Source: CAVVDY01 sp963815775 (GTDB taxonomy: Bacteria; Acidobacteriota; Terriglobia; Terriglobales; Acidobacteriaceae). Taken from it: a DNA stretch of 64,000 nt. Made by a program: the position numbers and the translations under genes. Positions 42,345 through 50,945 of this stretch are shown in pieces. How positions within the stretch are numbered: the first letter of the stretch is position 1; every line of letters begins with the position of its first letter. The stretch is from assembly GCA_963815775.1 (NCBI GenBank), contig CAWFIB010000006.1, positions 1-64,000 of the forward strand, in the 5' to 3' direction. Below the pieces are notes generated by a model, which searched no databases, had not been told where the DNA came from, and saw only the letters and a program-made list of their open reading frames with translations.

Positions 42345-43421
42345 ATGCATATCCCGGACGGATATCTCAGCCCGTCGACCTGCGCCGTTCTCTACGGTGG
42401 GACGATTGCCGCCTGGTATGTTTGCCTGAAACGGCTGAAGCGAGTTCTGTTTAGTCGTGTCGTTCCCCTGATCTCCGTCTTCGCCGCCTTCGCATTCGTA
42501 GTAATGATGTTTAACCTTCCGCTGCCCGGCGGAACCACCGGACACGCGCTGGGGGTGACCATTGCCGCGATCGTGCTCGGCCCATCAGGCGCGGTGCTCT
42601 CCATATCGCTGGCCCTGGCACTGCAGGCGCTGCTGTTCGGAGATGGCGGTATCACCACGTTTGGCGCCAACTGCTTCAACATGGCAGTGATTGGCGCACT
42701 GGTGGCGTATGCCTGCTATCGCCTGCTGGCTTCGCGGTCGCCGGTTGATTCCAGGCGGCGCATCGTGGCCGCCGGAATTGCGGGGTATATCGCCGCCAAC
42801 GCTTCCGCGTTGTTTGCGGCCCTCGAGCTCGGCATCCAGCCAACGCTGTTTCACGACGCCAGCGGCGTGCCGCTCTATGCACCCTATCCGTTGAAGATTG
42901 CGATTCCTGCGATGATGTTGGGACACCTGACCTTTGCCGGTGTGGCCGAGGCTGTCATCTCTGCGGGATTAGTGGCGTATCTGCAAAGCGCTGATCCAGG
43001 ACTGCTCCTGGCGACCTCCGGAGTACAAGGAACCGTGGTCGCGGGCGGCCTGCGTTCACCGGCCCCGCTGCGAAGATTGTGGGCCACCGTAGCTCTGCTT
43101 ATGATTCTCACCCCCTTAGGCATCCTGGCCACGGGCTCGGCATGGGGTGAATGGGCTCCCAAAGACTTCGCGAAGGTGGAATCGCGCGCGCAGATCGCTG
43201 CCGCCTCGCAGAACCAACCGCCGCCGGTGACAGCGCCATCCGGCCTCGAGCGCATGGCGAGTCTTTGGACGTCGCCGTTTCCCGCCTATGCTCCGGCCTT
43301 CGTGAGAAGCCGGGCTCTGGGGTATCTGCTCTCAGCCATGTTCGGCGTAGGAGTTTGCCTGCTGATCACATTGCTCGCGCCGGGCCACTTGCCAGGCCGG
43401 CTCCGCAAGGAGGGCACGTGA
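42345..43421 (+). CDS. cbiM: Energy-coupling Ni/Co transporter substrate-specific component, CbiM/NikM with fused NikN-like part
   Basis: The 358-residue membrane protein starts MHIPDGYLSPSTCAV. The second-residue His near the N-terminus is the hallmark metal ligand of CbiM/NikM. Further ligand and family motifs include NLPLPGGTTGHALG and LFGDGGITTFGANCFNM. After about six membrane spans the C-terminus (about 225-358, TPLGILATGSAWGEWAPKDF, then a loop and a last span) looks like the PDGLE/NikN small subunit fused in frame, as in NikMN. The protein imports Ni(II) or Co(II); which one is not decidable here. The stop overlaps the start of cbiQ, and no cobalamin riboswitch fits in the 64-base gap upstream. 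Confidence 0.92.
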   Translation: MHIPDGYLSPSTCAVLYGGTIAAWYVCLKRLKRVLFSRVVPLISVFAAFAFVVMMFNLPLPGGTTGHALGVTIAAIVLGPSGAVLSISLALALQALLFGDGGITTFGANCFNMAVIGALVAYACYRLLASRSPVDSRRRIVAAGIAGYIAANASALFAALELGIQPTLFHDASGVPLYAPYPLKIAIPAMMLGHLTFAGVAEAVISAGLVAYLQSADPGLLLATSGVQGTVVAGGLRSPAPLRRLWATVALLMILTPLGILATGSAWGEWAPKDFAKVESRAQIAAASQNQPPPVTAPSGLERMASLWTSPFPAYAPAFVRSRALGYLLSAMFGVGVCLLITLLAPGHLPGRLRKEGT

Positions 43422-44224
43422 GCCGCTCAGATTTTTTGGGTTCGACACTGAAAAGTCTGAGTCGGGCACTGGGCCGCGCACTCCTCAGCGAGCAGACGGC
43501 CCGCCAGCCGGGCGCGATGCAGTCACTCGACCCACGCGTGCGTCTGGCCGGCATTTTCGCACTTGTGATCGCCGTCGCGCTGGTGCACAGCATCTCCATA
43601 GTCATCGCCCTCTTTGCCGGCGCTGTCGTGCTTGCCCTCCTGTCTGCCATCTCCCTGCGAACTCTGCTGGTGCGAGTCTGGCTGATCGTCCTGGCATTCA
43701 CCGGGATCATCGCGCTGCCGGCATTGTTTCTGACGCCGGGCGATCCGCTTTCGGCGTCGTTGCCCATCACGCGCCAGGGACTGTACACCGCCCTTATGCT
43801 GGTAGCGCGGGTCGAAGCCGCGGTTACGCTGACCACCACGCTGGTTCTGACGACGCCGTGGCAGCAGGTGCTCAAGGCATTACGCTCGCTGTATGTTCCC
43901 AAAGAAGTGGTGATGATGCTGATGATGGCGCATCGCTACATCTTTCTACTGTCCGAGAACGCTACCCAGATGTTCGAAGCGCGTGAGAGCCGGCGAGTCG
44001 GCGTATTGCCGGGGCAGGACCAAAGACGGCTGGTTGCGCAAACCGCCGGGGTCTTGATGAGCAAGAGCATTGACTTGAGCCAGGAGGTCTTTCTCGCCAT
44101 GCAGTCGCGCGGCTATCGCGGGGAGGTACAGGTCCTGTCGGAAACCAGCATAACCTGGCGCGACAACCTGGCCCTCTGCGCCTTTGTGACGGTTGCCATT
44201 CTTGCAATATGGTTGGGACGGTAG
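43418..44224 (+). CDS. cbiQ: Energy-coupling Ni/Co transporter transmembrane protein CbiQ
   Basis: I start at the GTG at 43418, which overlaps the cbiM stop (ACGTGA) and has AAGGAGG just upstream; the frame is open further left inside cbiM. The 268-residue protein is hydrophobic (PRVRLAGIFALVIAVALVHS onwards). It carries the coupling-helix motif MFEARESRRVGVLPGQ and the second MQSRGYRGEVQ, which contact the ATPase. It is the T-component linking CbiM to CbiO. The coupled start indicates tight co-expression. Confidence 0.93.
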   Translation: MSRSDFLGSTLKSLSRALGRALLSEQTARQPGAMQSLDPRVRLAGIFALVIAVALVHSISIVIALFAGAVVLALLSAISLRTLLVRVWLIVLAFTGIIALPALFLTPGDPLSASLPITRQGLYTALMLVARVEAAVTLTTTLVLTTPWQQVLKALRSLYVPKEVVMMLMMAHRYIFLLSENATQMFEARESRRVGVLPGQDQRRLVAQTAGVLMSKSIDLSQEVFLAMQSRGYRGEVQVLSETSITWRDNLALCAFVTVAILAIWLGR

Positions 44225-44230
44225 CCTGCA

Positions 44231-45043
44231 TTGAGCGCTCTGTTCCAATGCCACGAGGTGTTTTTCGAGTACGAACAAATTCCCGCTCTGCGCGGCTTGT
44301 CACTGGAGATCGGCGCCGGAGAGGCGGTCGCGATCATGGGCGCCAACGGTTCTGGAAAGTCTACCCTGCTGCGGCTGCTCGACGGGCTATGCTTTCCTTC
44401 GCGCGGCTCCGTATCGTTTTGCGGCACGCCGCTGACAGCGAATCTGTTGCAGTCCGACAACTTCGCTCTTCCGTTTCGCCGTCGCGTCGCTCTGGTCTTC
44501 CAGAATCCCGATGTGCAGCTTTTCAATCCCACTGTCTTCGATGAGGTAGCTTTCGGGCCGGCGCAACTGCAATGGCCGAAACGGGAGATTGTCGATCGGG
44601 TCGATCACGCCTTAAGACTCATGCGCATCGACCATCTGCGCGATCGGCCACCGTATCGCCTCTCCGGCGGGGAGAAGAAACGGGTGGCGCTGGCATCGGT
44701 GATGGTGCTCGATCCGGATGTCCTGCTGCTTGACGAGCCAACTGCTTCACTCGACCCGCGCAGCCAGAGCGAGTTGATCGACCTGATCCAAAACTGGAAG
44801 AGCGCGGCGAAGACCATTATCTCCGCTACCCATCAGATCGAGATCGTCGAAGACATTGCCCAGCGCGTATTCGTGATGGAGGACGGAAGAGCGATCGCAT
44901 CCGGCACCGCTCATGAGGTCCTCGCAGACTTCGATCTGCTCTTGCGGGCCAACCTTGTGCATGCGCACCGGCATTCGCACGGGAAACTTATGCACTCCCA
45001 TCCCCACCGGCACTCGCATTCCGATCACGACCACGAACATTAA
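44231..45043 (+). CDS. cbiO: Energy-coupling Ni/Co transporter ATPase CbiO with His-rich tail
   Basis: The 270-residue ABC ATPase starts at a TTG six bases after cbiQ. It has Walker A (MGANGSGKST), Q-loop (LVFQNPDVQLF), signature LSGGEKKR, Walker B (VLLLDEPTASLD) and H-loop (ATHQIE). The last 27 residues contain twelve histidines (HAHRHSHGKLMHSHPHRHSH then SDHDHEH), which would bind Ni or Co near the transporter. It overlaps the end of the convergent TonB receptor gene by four bases. Confidence 0.95.
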   Translation: MSALFQCHEVFFEYEQIPALRGLSLEIGAGEAVAIMGANGSGKSTLLRLLDGLCFPSRGSVSFCGTPLTANLLQSDNFALPFRRRVALVFQNPDVQLFNPTVFDEVAFGPAQLQWPKREIVDRVDHALRLMRIDHLRDRPPYRLSGGEKKRVALASVMVLDPDVLLLDEPTASLDPRSQSELIDLIQNWKSAAKTIISATHQIEIVEDIAQRVFVMEDGRAIASGTAHEVLADFDLLLRANLVHAHRHSHGKLMHSHPHRHSHSDHDHEH

Positions 45044-47271
45044 TACTTGAACCGGTACTTCACCTGCACCGACATCATGCGCGGATCAGCGTAGTGCGTC
45101 CCGCCGAAGGTGTTGCTGCTGTCCAGCAGATAGCGCTGGTTGGTGATGTTGGTACTCATGAAGCGCAGCGTAACCGTCTCGCCAAAGTTCTTGCCGATGG
45201 AGAAGTCAAAGGTGTGATTAGGCGGAAGGTGGTCAGGCCCATCGCCGTCCAGGAAGCCGGAGCCGTAGTTGAACTCCAGCGATGCAAACACTCTCCACGG
45301 CAGGCTGCCTTCGATTCCCGCCGAAAGTGTGTTTCGCTGGTCGTGGTCGAGGTAAAAGTAGCCGCCTTCCGGCGCCGCGAACTCGGTCAATCCTCCGGTG
45401 ACGTCTCCGGCGCCCTGAGCCGTCTGGTTGGAATAGACCACATGTGCGGAGTATCGGTGCGCGATCAGCGGTGAGCGAAGCGCCACCTCGAAACCCTTGA
45501 TGCGGCCGTACTGGATAGTCAGCGGCAGGAAGATGTTGGAGTTCCCGATCGCATTGTGGTCGAAGAAGTTCTTTGCCAGCGTATTGAAGTAGGTGAGGTC
45601 GGCAGCCCAGCCGCGAAACGGAATGGTCACGCCATACTCCTGCTGCTGGTCGCGCTCCCCCTCCAGCGGCAGGAAGCCCAGACCTTGGGCCATGGTGAAG
45701 TCAAGAAGCGAACCGAAGACGGTGTCCAGCGGAGGCGGCTGATAGAACCAGGAATAGGCGCCACGTACGATCCAGCCGAGCTTGGGAATGCGGATAGCGA
45801 CACCCAGACGCGGATCCACGGGGTTCTCGGTAACATTCCCGGCAAAGTGCGTGTAGCGCAGCCCAGCGTTGAATGTGAGCCATGACGTGGCCCGATACTG
45901 GTCCTCGGCATACAGAGCTTCCATGCTGCCGCCGGGAGTCACAGTTTGGTTGAGCTGCTGTCCGGAGCCGTCGTTGGCGACCACAGAGAAGTAAGTATTG
46001 TCCTGCTGCGCGAAGGCGTACGTGCCGAAACGCGCATTGTGCTTGCCCTTCACCAGTGACAGCGACGCCTGTCCACCTTCGTAGTTGGAGGCACGGTTGT
46101 CGGTGGCTGCGGGGACATCGGTAGCGCCCCCTTCATATGCGGCGCGGTTGAAGTGATAGAACGGCGAAACCGTCAGCATCATGCCGGGCGAGTAGGTGTG
46201 CGCCCAGGTCAGGGTCCCGAAAATGTCCTGCTCGCGCTCGCGGTCGTTGACTCCCGCCTCCTGCATGTCCGGGTCGTTCGGGACCTGGTAGTAGTCGAGA
46301 CGTACGGCCCCATTGAAGCGGAGTTGATCATTGGGCCCGGGATTGTAGATGAGGGAGGTGAATCCTCCACCGCCATGGGCCTGGTTATGCAGGTTGTCTA
46401 GGGTTGGCGGCTCCAGGCCGTACTCCGTGCTGTTGCCGCTGATGCTGGCATAGTAGGCAAACTTCTCCGTGTGATCGCCGAAGCTCAGCAAATCGTCTGT
46501 CTGGTTGTAGTTGCCGTAGCTGGTGATGAGCTCCGCCTCCCGGTCGCGTTCGAAGCCATTGTGCATTGCCAGGTTGAAAACGCCGTAGCTGCGGTCGCCC
46601 CACTCAGCGCCGTAGCTGCCGGTTTGTGCTTCGAGGTAGTCAACGTCCTTGGGGTTGAACTGCGGCCCCACGTTGGAGGCGATGTTAGTGTTGGGCACTG
46701 CCACACCGTCGATGGCCCATGTGACCTGGTGGCCGCCGCGCACGTGTAGCTGGTCGTGCACCATGTAGGAGCCGGGCACGAAATCGGTGATGATCTTGAA
46801 GCTGTTGCTCGAATCCACGCCGGCAAAAGTTTTGATCTGCTTCTGGCCGATGAAAATGTCGCGGCGCGGCGACTCGGGATTCAAGTCCGCCGGCGATGCC
46901 TCCACATTCACGCTTTCATGCGCTCCAGCCAGCGCAAGCTGATAGTGCAGCACCGGCGCGCTGGCCGCCCCCAGCACCAGTACCTGCGCGGCGCTGGCAA
47001 ACCCTGGGGCATCAACCGTGATGCGATATTCGCCCACAGGCACGGCGGAAAATTGAAAAACGCCGTCCGCGTTGGTCTCGCCCGTCAGCTTGTAGGCCGA
47101 GTTGGTCGACTCCAGTATGGCGCGTGCTCCGCTGATGGGGTGGTGCTCCGGATCATGCACCACTCCCCTGATATCGCCAAGAATAGTCGCCGGGCAGGGA
47201 AGCGCTGCCGCTAGCGTGAGCAGCAACAGCGTCGCCATGCGCCGACTCTGAAATAGGTGATTCCTGCGCAC
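45040..47271 (-). CDS. TonB-dependent outer-membrane receptor, probably for Ni/Co
   Basis: The 743-residue protein starts at GTG 47271 (GGAGAG upstream). It has a signal peptide, a CarboxypepD_reg-like domain at about 32-110 (GDIRGVVHDPEHHPISGAR) and a plug with VRGGHQVTWAIDGVAVPN. A 22-strand barrel ends in VQVKYRFKY. The plug and loops contain many His, Asp and Glu residues. It lies convergent to cbiM-cbiQ-cbiO and downstream of a Cys/His-rich secreted protein, so metal uptake across the outer membrane is the best guess; the actual ligand is inference. It lacks a clear TonB box in the visible mature N-terminus. Confidence 0.85.
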   Translation of the reverse strand: MRRNHLFQSRRMATLLLLTLAAALPCPATILGDIRGVVHDPEHHPISGARAILESTNSAYKLTGETNADGVFQFSAVPVGEYRITVDAPGFASAAQVLVLGAASAPVLHYQLALAGAHESVNVEASPADLNPESPRRDIFIGQKQIKTFAGVDSSNSFKIITDFVPGSYMVHDQLHVRGGHQVTWAIDGVAVPNTNIASNVGPQFNPKDVDYLEAQTGSYGAEWGDRSYGVFNLAMHNGFERDREAELITSYGNYNQTDDLLSFGDHTEKFAYYASISGNSTEYGLEPPTLDNLHNQAHGGGGFTSLIYNPGPNDQLRFNGAVRLDYYQVPNDPDMQEAGVNDREREQDIFGTLTWAHTYSPGMMLTVSPFYHFNRAAYEGGATDVPAATDNRASNYEGGQASLSLVKGKHNARFGTYAFAQQDNTYFSVVANDGSGQQLNQTVTPGGSMEALYAEDQYRATSWLTFNAGLRYTHFAGNVTENPVDPRLGVAIRIPKLGWIVRGAYSWFYQPPPLDTVFGSLLDFTMAQGLGFLPLEGERDQQQEYGVTIPFRGWAADLTYFNTLAKNFFDHNAIGNSNIFLPLTIQYGRIKGFEVALRSPLIAHRYSAHVVYSNQTAQGAGDVTGGLTEFAAPEGGYFYLDHDQRNTLSAGIEGSLPWRVFASLEFNYGSGFLDGDGPDHLPPNHTFDFSIGKNFGETVTLRFMSTNITNQRYLLDSSNTFGGTHYADPRMMSVQVKYRFKY

Positions 47272-47367
47272 AAACTCTCTCCGATTCGACTCACTAGCAG
47301 GCGCGGCAGCAGTGCTGGAAGACGCACGCCTGCTGGTTATTCAATGAAGCTGAGGGAGACTTGAGAG

Positions 47368-47712
47368 TTAGGCGAGTGGAGGGCCGCGCTGGGGAACGCT
47401 GTACGAAGAGGTGACCGTAACCGTACGAACTGCGGGAATGTACAACTCACTGCAACTGGCGGCAGTCGCCAGCGTGAGCCCGGAGCCCGGCAGTGCTGAA
47501 TGCGCTGGAGCCACGGCAGGACCGTGCCGGTAGGGACAAAGCGGTGCCTCGGCGCGAAAGCCGTCGCCGCCCAGCTTCATCATGGCAGCGCAATGGTGCT
47601 TGCCGCCGGCGCGGCAGCAAGCGGGCAATGTCTGCGGCGCCAAGGCGAGCAGCGGCGCGACGACCATCAACAGCATCGCCACCACCACCAGGCTGGAAAG
47701 GCTCTTTCGCAT
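47368..47712 (-). CDS. Small secreted Cys/His-rich protein, possibly metal-binding
   Basis: The 114-residue product has a strong leader (SLVVVAMLLMVVAPLLALAPQ) and then PACCRAGGKHHCAAMMKLGG. This motif has two adjacent Cys, a Cys after two His, and Met residues, typical of small metal-handling proteins. A later CPYRHG adds another Cys/His pair. The C-terminal part is Ala/Ser/Val-rich and probably extended. It resembles the DUF2946-like proteins often found beside TonB receptors, an impression from the motif only. It lies 96 bases upstream of the receptor on the same strand and is likely in its operon. Confidence 0.72.
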   Translation of the reverse strand: MRKSLSSLVVVAMLLMVVAPLLALAPQTLPACCRAGGKHHCAAMMKLGGDGFRAEAPLCPYRHGPAVAPAHSALPGSGLTLATAASCSELYIPAVRTVTVTSSYSVPQRGPPLA

Positions 47713-47731
47713 AAAGCAGCGCGATTTTACT

Positions 47732-47753
47732 ACATCACGGAGTCTTGTGATGT
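47732..47753. promoter_or_regulatory. 22-bp palindrome, candidate operator of the receptor operon
   Basis: ACATCAC (47732-47738) and GTGATGT (47747-47753) are perfect inverted repeats with an 8-base spacer. They lie between the divergent genes for the Cys/His-rich protein (start 47712) and VKOR (start 47819), 20 bases from the former. This is a good place for a repressor to act; the regulator is unknown. Confidence 0.45.
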
Positions 47754-47818
47754 CTAAGCATAACCCAGGTTCGAATCGTATACTGCCATTGGGATTCCAT
47801 TAGACCGGAAATTTACAG

Positions 47819-48229
47819 ATGCGTTACATACTCTTCCTGTTGGCAATGGCAGGACTGGCGATCTCCTGGCTGGCCTTGCGCGTCCACTACAGCAATGACA
47901 CGGCGCCATGCAGCATCAACGCGAAGTGGGACTGTGGCATCGTCAACCACAGTCCCTATGCCGTGATGTACGGAATACCGGTGGCGGCAATCGGGATGGC
48001 AGGTTACTTGCTGATCGGAATTCTGGCGCTGGCGCGCCGCCGCGGATGGCTGTTCGTTGCTACGTTGATTGGCATGGGGTTCTCGCTGTATCTCACCAAC
48101 ATTGAGGCGCGCGTGCTGGGGGTGTGGTGCTTGTATTGCGTGACATCGCAGGGACTGATTGCGATTCTGATGATCTTGTCGATGGCGTGGTGGGGAGCAG
48201 GTCTGAGGCGATTTCGGACGTCGCCTTAG
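47819..48229 (+). CDS. Vitamin K epoxide reductase (VKOR)-family disulfide-bond protein
   Basis: The 136-residue membrane protein is a minimal VKOR: four membrane segments, a loop with the Cys pair (CSINAKWDC), the conserved NHSPYA serine region and the active CxxC (VWCLYC) near the last segment. VKORs pass electrons from new disulfides in DsbA-like periplasmic oxidases to quinones. The thioredoxin domain that is often fused is absent, so a separate oxidase is needed. A 10-base inverted repeat covers the stop codon. Confidence 0.9.
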   Translation: MRYILFLLAMAGLAISWLALRVHYSNDTAPCSINAKWDCGIVNHSPYAVMYGIPVAAIGMAGYLLIGILALARRRGWLFVATLIGMGFSLYLTNIEARVLGVWCLYCVTSQGLIAILMILSMAWWGAGLRRFRTSP

Positions 48230-48251
48230 CGGATTGCTTGTGCTAAGGCGA
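48221..48251 (+). terminator. Inverted repeat overlapping the VKOR stop, possible terminator
   Basis: TCGCCTTAGC (48221-48230) and GCTAAGGCGA (48242-48251) are perfect 10-base arms with an 11-base loop. There is no T-run, so it may be a factor-dependent 3' end or a stabilising hairpin. Confidence 0.45.
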
Positions 48252-48531
48252 TGTTACGCCAACAATCGCATCGTCTTCAGTCACAATCGCGATATTCATG
48301 CATCCGACGAGTCAGGCATGCTGGCAGGACAGTTTAAGACTCGGCCTCGTATATCGGTTGGCCTAGGGCAGTTTGCCCGAATTGCTACTTGGCTACCGTG
48401 TTCAATTTTGAATGATCTCTATTGACCATTCGAGTCAAGATCCTGAACGGTATGATCCTTCCGTCAGCCGAGTCTCGCTGCTTCAAGGTAGCGAAAACGG
48501 AACAATATCCCGGTTGAATTAATTGTGCCAA

Positions 48532-49227
48532 ATGCCAGAGAAGATACGGATGACAAGTAAACGCCCTCTCCATCTCAGTCTCACAGTTCTCCGCAAAAAG
48601 TTCAGTGCTGGAATGACTGTACGGAAGTACCGAGACAATGAGGTCGTCTTTTCGCAAGGGGACAGAGCCGATGCTGTCTTTTACATCCAGAACGGCACGG
48701 TGAAGCTCACGGCTGCCTCCACGGGTCGCAAAAGAGCGATCATCGCTTTCTTGCAGCGGGGTAACTTCTTCGGCGAAGGCTGCCTGGGAGGGCAGTCTCT
48801 GCGGATTTGCACGGCGAGGTCAATTGGGCAGTCCCATATCACTCGACTGTCAAAGGAGAGCACAGTTCGCACACTCAAGCGAGACGCGCCGTTTGCGGCA
48901 CTGTTTGTTGAATATCTGCTTTCCCGGATTATTCGAATCGAGGAAGATCTGGTGGATCAATTCTTCAATTTCAGCGAAAGGCGCCTGGCGCGGGTTCTGT
49001 TGCTGCTTGGAAACGTAATCGAGGAGTCAAAGCCGGACCGCCCCCTAAAGGTTAGCCAAGGAACCTTGGCGGAGATGGTTGGTACCACGCGTGGGAGGAT
49101 AAGTAAATTCATGAATGGGTTTAAGAAGAAGGGCTTTGTCCGCTACAACGGTGGCTTGCAAATAGACAAGGCACTAATCTCCGCCTTCCTGCAAAGGCGA
49201 CCGATGTCAGTTGCCAAAGAAGAGTAA
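48532..49227 (+). CDS. Crp/Fnr-family transcription regulator
   Basis: The protein (about 231 residues; start at ATG 48532, or 48550 with a better GAGAAG signal) has a cNMP-binding-like beta-barrel (MTVRKYRDNEVVFSQGDRAD, then FYIQNGTVKL, RGNFFGEGCL). A dimer helix and a C-terminal winged helix follow (QGTLAEMVGTTRGRISKFMN as recognition region). The barrel lacks the CRP pattern for cAMP contacts, and there is no N-terminal Cys cluster of Fnr type, so the signal is unknown. It is convergent with the tryptophanase gene. Confidence 0.88.
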   Translation: MPEKIRMTSKRPLHLSLTVLRKKFSAGMTVRKYRDNEVVFSQGDRADAVFYIQNGTVKLTAASTGRKRAIIAFLQRGNFFGEGCLGGQSLRICTARSIGQSHITRLSKESTVRTLKRDAPFAALFVEYLLSRIIRIEEDLVDQFFNFSERRLARVLLLLGNVIEESKPDRPLKVSQGTLAEMVGTTRGRISKFMNGFKKKGFVRYNGGLQIDKALISAFLQRRPMSVAKEE

Positions 49228-49384
49228 GCTCCGCCAGATGGCCCCCGCTTCCAGCAGGAAACCCGTCATTAACTCGTCACCCGAGACCAGGGCATTGCCG
49301 AAGCCGTTTTGAGCTCTGTCGAGTGCGAAAAATGCACAGGACAGAATTATTGTCGTGAACAGGCGATTACACTCCCAATCCGCC

Positions 49385-50761
49385 CTACCCAACGCCGACA
49401 GCGGCGGCTTCTACCGGCTCCAGGTGCGCGGTAAAGTGGCGCAGGAACGGCGCCTCGTGAGTCAGCCGCAGGCCGCGAATCTCGTCGCGCCGTTCATATA
49501 CTTTCAGGATGATCTCGACGACATAGTCGATGTGGCTTTGCGTATACACGCGGCGTGGAATCGCCAGCCGGACGAGTTCCATTTTGGCGGCGCCGGCGAA
49601 CATCAGACTGCCGATTTCGACCGAGCGGATTCCACCTTCCAGATACAGCTCCGTTGCCAACGCAACCCCGGGAAATTGTTCAACCGGAATGTGCGGCAGA
49701 AACGCCTTGGCGTCCAGATAGATTGCGTGGCCGCCGGGCGGCTGCACGATCGGCACGCCGCGCTCCGAGATGTGGTTGCCGAGATAGGCCGTCGAGGCAA
49801 TGCGATAGCGCAGGTAGTCCTCGTGCAGCGATTCCTGAATACCCACAGCAATGGCTTCAAGGTCGCGTCCGGCCAGGCCACCGTAAGTGGGATAGCCTTC
49901 GGTGAGAATGAGCAGGTCCTGCTCCTGGCGCGCAAGAATATCGTCGTTGGTGCAAAGGAAGCCGCCGATATTGGCCATGCCGTCCTTTTTGGCCGACATG
50001 GTGCAGCCGTCGCCGAGGGCGAACATCTCCTGCGCAATTTGCTTCGGAGTTTTGAAGGCGTAGCCCTCCTCGCGCAGCTTGATGAAGTAGGCGTTCTCGG
50101 CAAAGCGGCAGGCGTCGAAGTAGAGGGGAATGCCGTGGCGCCGGCAAACCGTGCTGACGGCGCGGGCGTTGCCCATCGAGACCGGCTGGCCGCCGCCGGA
50201 GTTATTGGTCACCGTTAGCATCACCAGCGGAATGCGCTCGCGGCCCACCTTCGCAATCAGCGCCTCCAGCCCATCGACATCCATGTTGCCCTTGAAGGGG
50301 TGGCGCTCCTGCGGATTGCGCGCTTCGGAACACGGCAGATCGACGGCCTCGGCGCCAACAAACTCGATGTTCGCGCGTGTAGTGTCGAAGTGCGTGTTGT
50401 TGGGCACAACATCTCCCTTTTTGCACATCACGCTGAACAAAATGCGCTCGGCGGCGCGCCCCTGGTGTGTGGGAATGACGTGGCGATAGCCGAAAATTTC
50501 CTGAACCGAGTCGCGGAAGCGGTCGAAGCTTCGGCTGCCGGCATAGCTCTCGTCGCCCTCCATGATTGCCGCCCATTGATGCGTCGACATTGCGCCCGTA
50601 CCGGAGTCGGTCAGTAAGTCGATGAGCACATCGTCGGCCGGGAGCAGGAACAGGTTGTAGTGTGCGGCCCGCAGGAACTCTTCCCGCTGCTCGCGGGTAG
50701 TCCACCTGATCGGTTCAACGCTCTTGATGCGGAACGGCTCGATGATCGTCTTGGTGTGCAT
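49385..50761 (-). CDS. tnaA: Tryptophanase (PLP-dependent beta-eliminating lyase)
   Basis: The 458-residue protein has the tryptophanase/tyrosine phenol-lyase fold: DLLTDSGTGAMS, PTHQGRAAERI, and the PLP lysine motif SAKKD at 256-260. Three positions separate the two enzymes. This protein has Asp126 (FDTT), Ile in RSVEIGS where phenol-lyases have Arg, and His in LRHFTA where they have Phe. All three are the tryptophanase state. It should cleave tryptophan to indole, pyruvate and ammonia. A TnaC-like leader and a TnaB permease are not visible. The gene is divergent from UDP-glucose dehydrogenase. Confidence 0.88.
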   Translation of the reverse strand: MHTKTIIEPFRIKSVEPIRWTTREQREEFLRAAHYNLFLLPADDVLIDLLTDSGTGAMSTHQWAAIMEGDESYAGSRSFDRFRDSVQEIFGYRHVIPTHQGRAAERILFSVMCKKGDVVPNNTHFDTTRANIEFVGAEAVDLPCSEARNPQERHPFKGNMDVDGLEALIAKVGRERIPLVMLTVTNNSGGGQPVSMGNARAVSTVCRRHGIPLYFDACRFAENAYFIKLREEGYAFKTPKQIAQEMFALGDGCTMSAKKDGMANIGGFLCTNDDILARQEQDLLILTEGYPTYGGLAGRDLEAIAVGIQESLHEDYLRYRIASTAYLGNHISERGVPIVQPPGGHAIYLDAKAFLPHIPVEQFPGVALATELYLEGGIRSVEIGSLMFAGAAKMELVRLAIPRRVYTQSHIDYVVEIILKVYERRDEIRGLRLTHEAPFLRHFTAHLEPVEAAAVGVG

Positions 50762-50945
50762 AGGATGCCAGCCTCATTCTAGTTTCCCGGTCAAAGCGAT
50801 TGCAGGGAGCGATATCACAAGCATGTGTGACCTATCCGCCTTGCGCTGGACCAGCCCCTCTCTGCTTCAATGTTGAAATGGGCAAGGTCACGGCCGGAAG
50901 GCAATGCCCCTTGCCATGATTGCGGTGCCGGGGAAGGGAATTCGC

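Noticed and set aside
49207..49392. A 61-codon minus-strand open frame between the Crp/Fnr and tryptophanase genes
   Set aside because: No Shine-Dalgarno or recognisable domain; coding character is weak.
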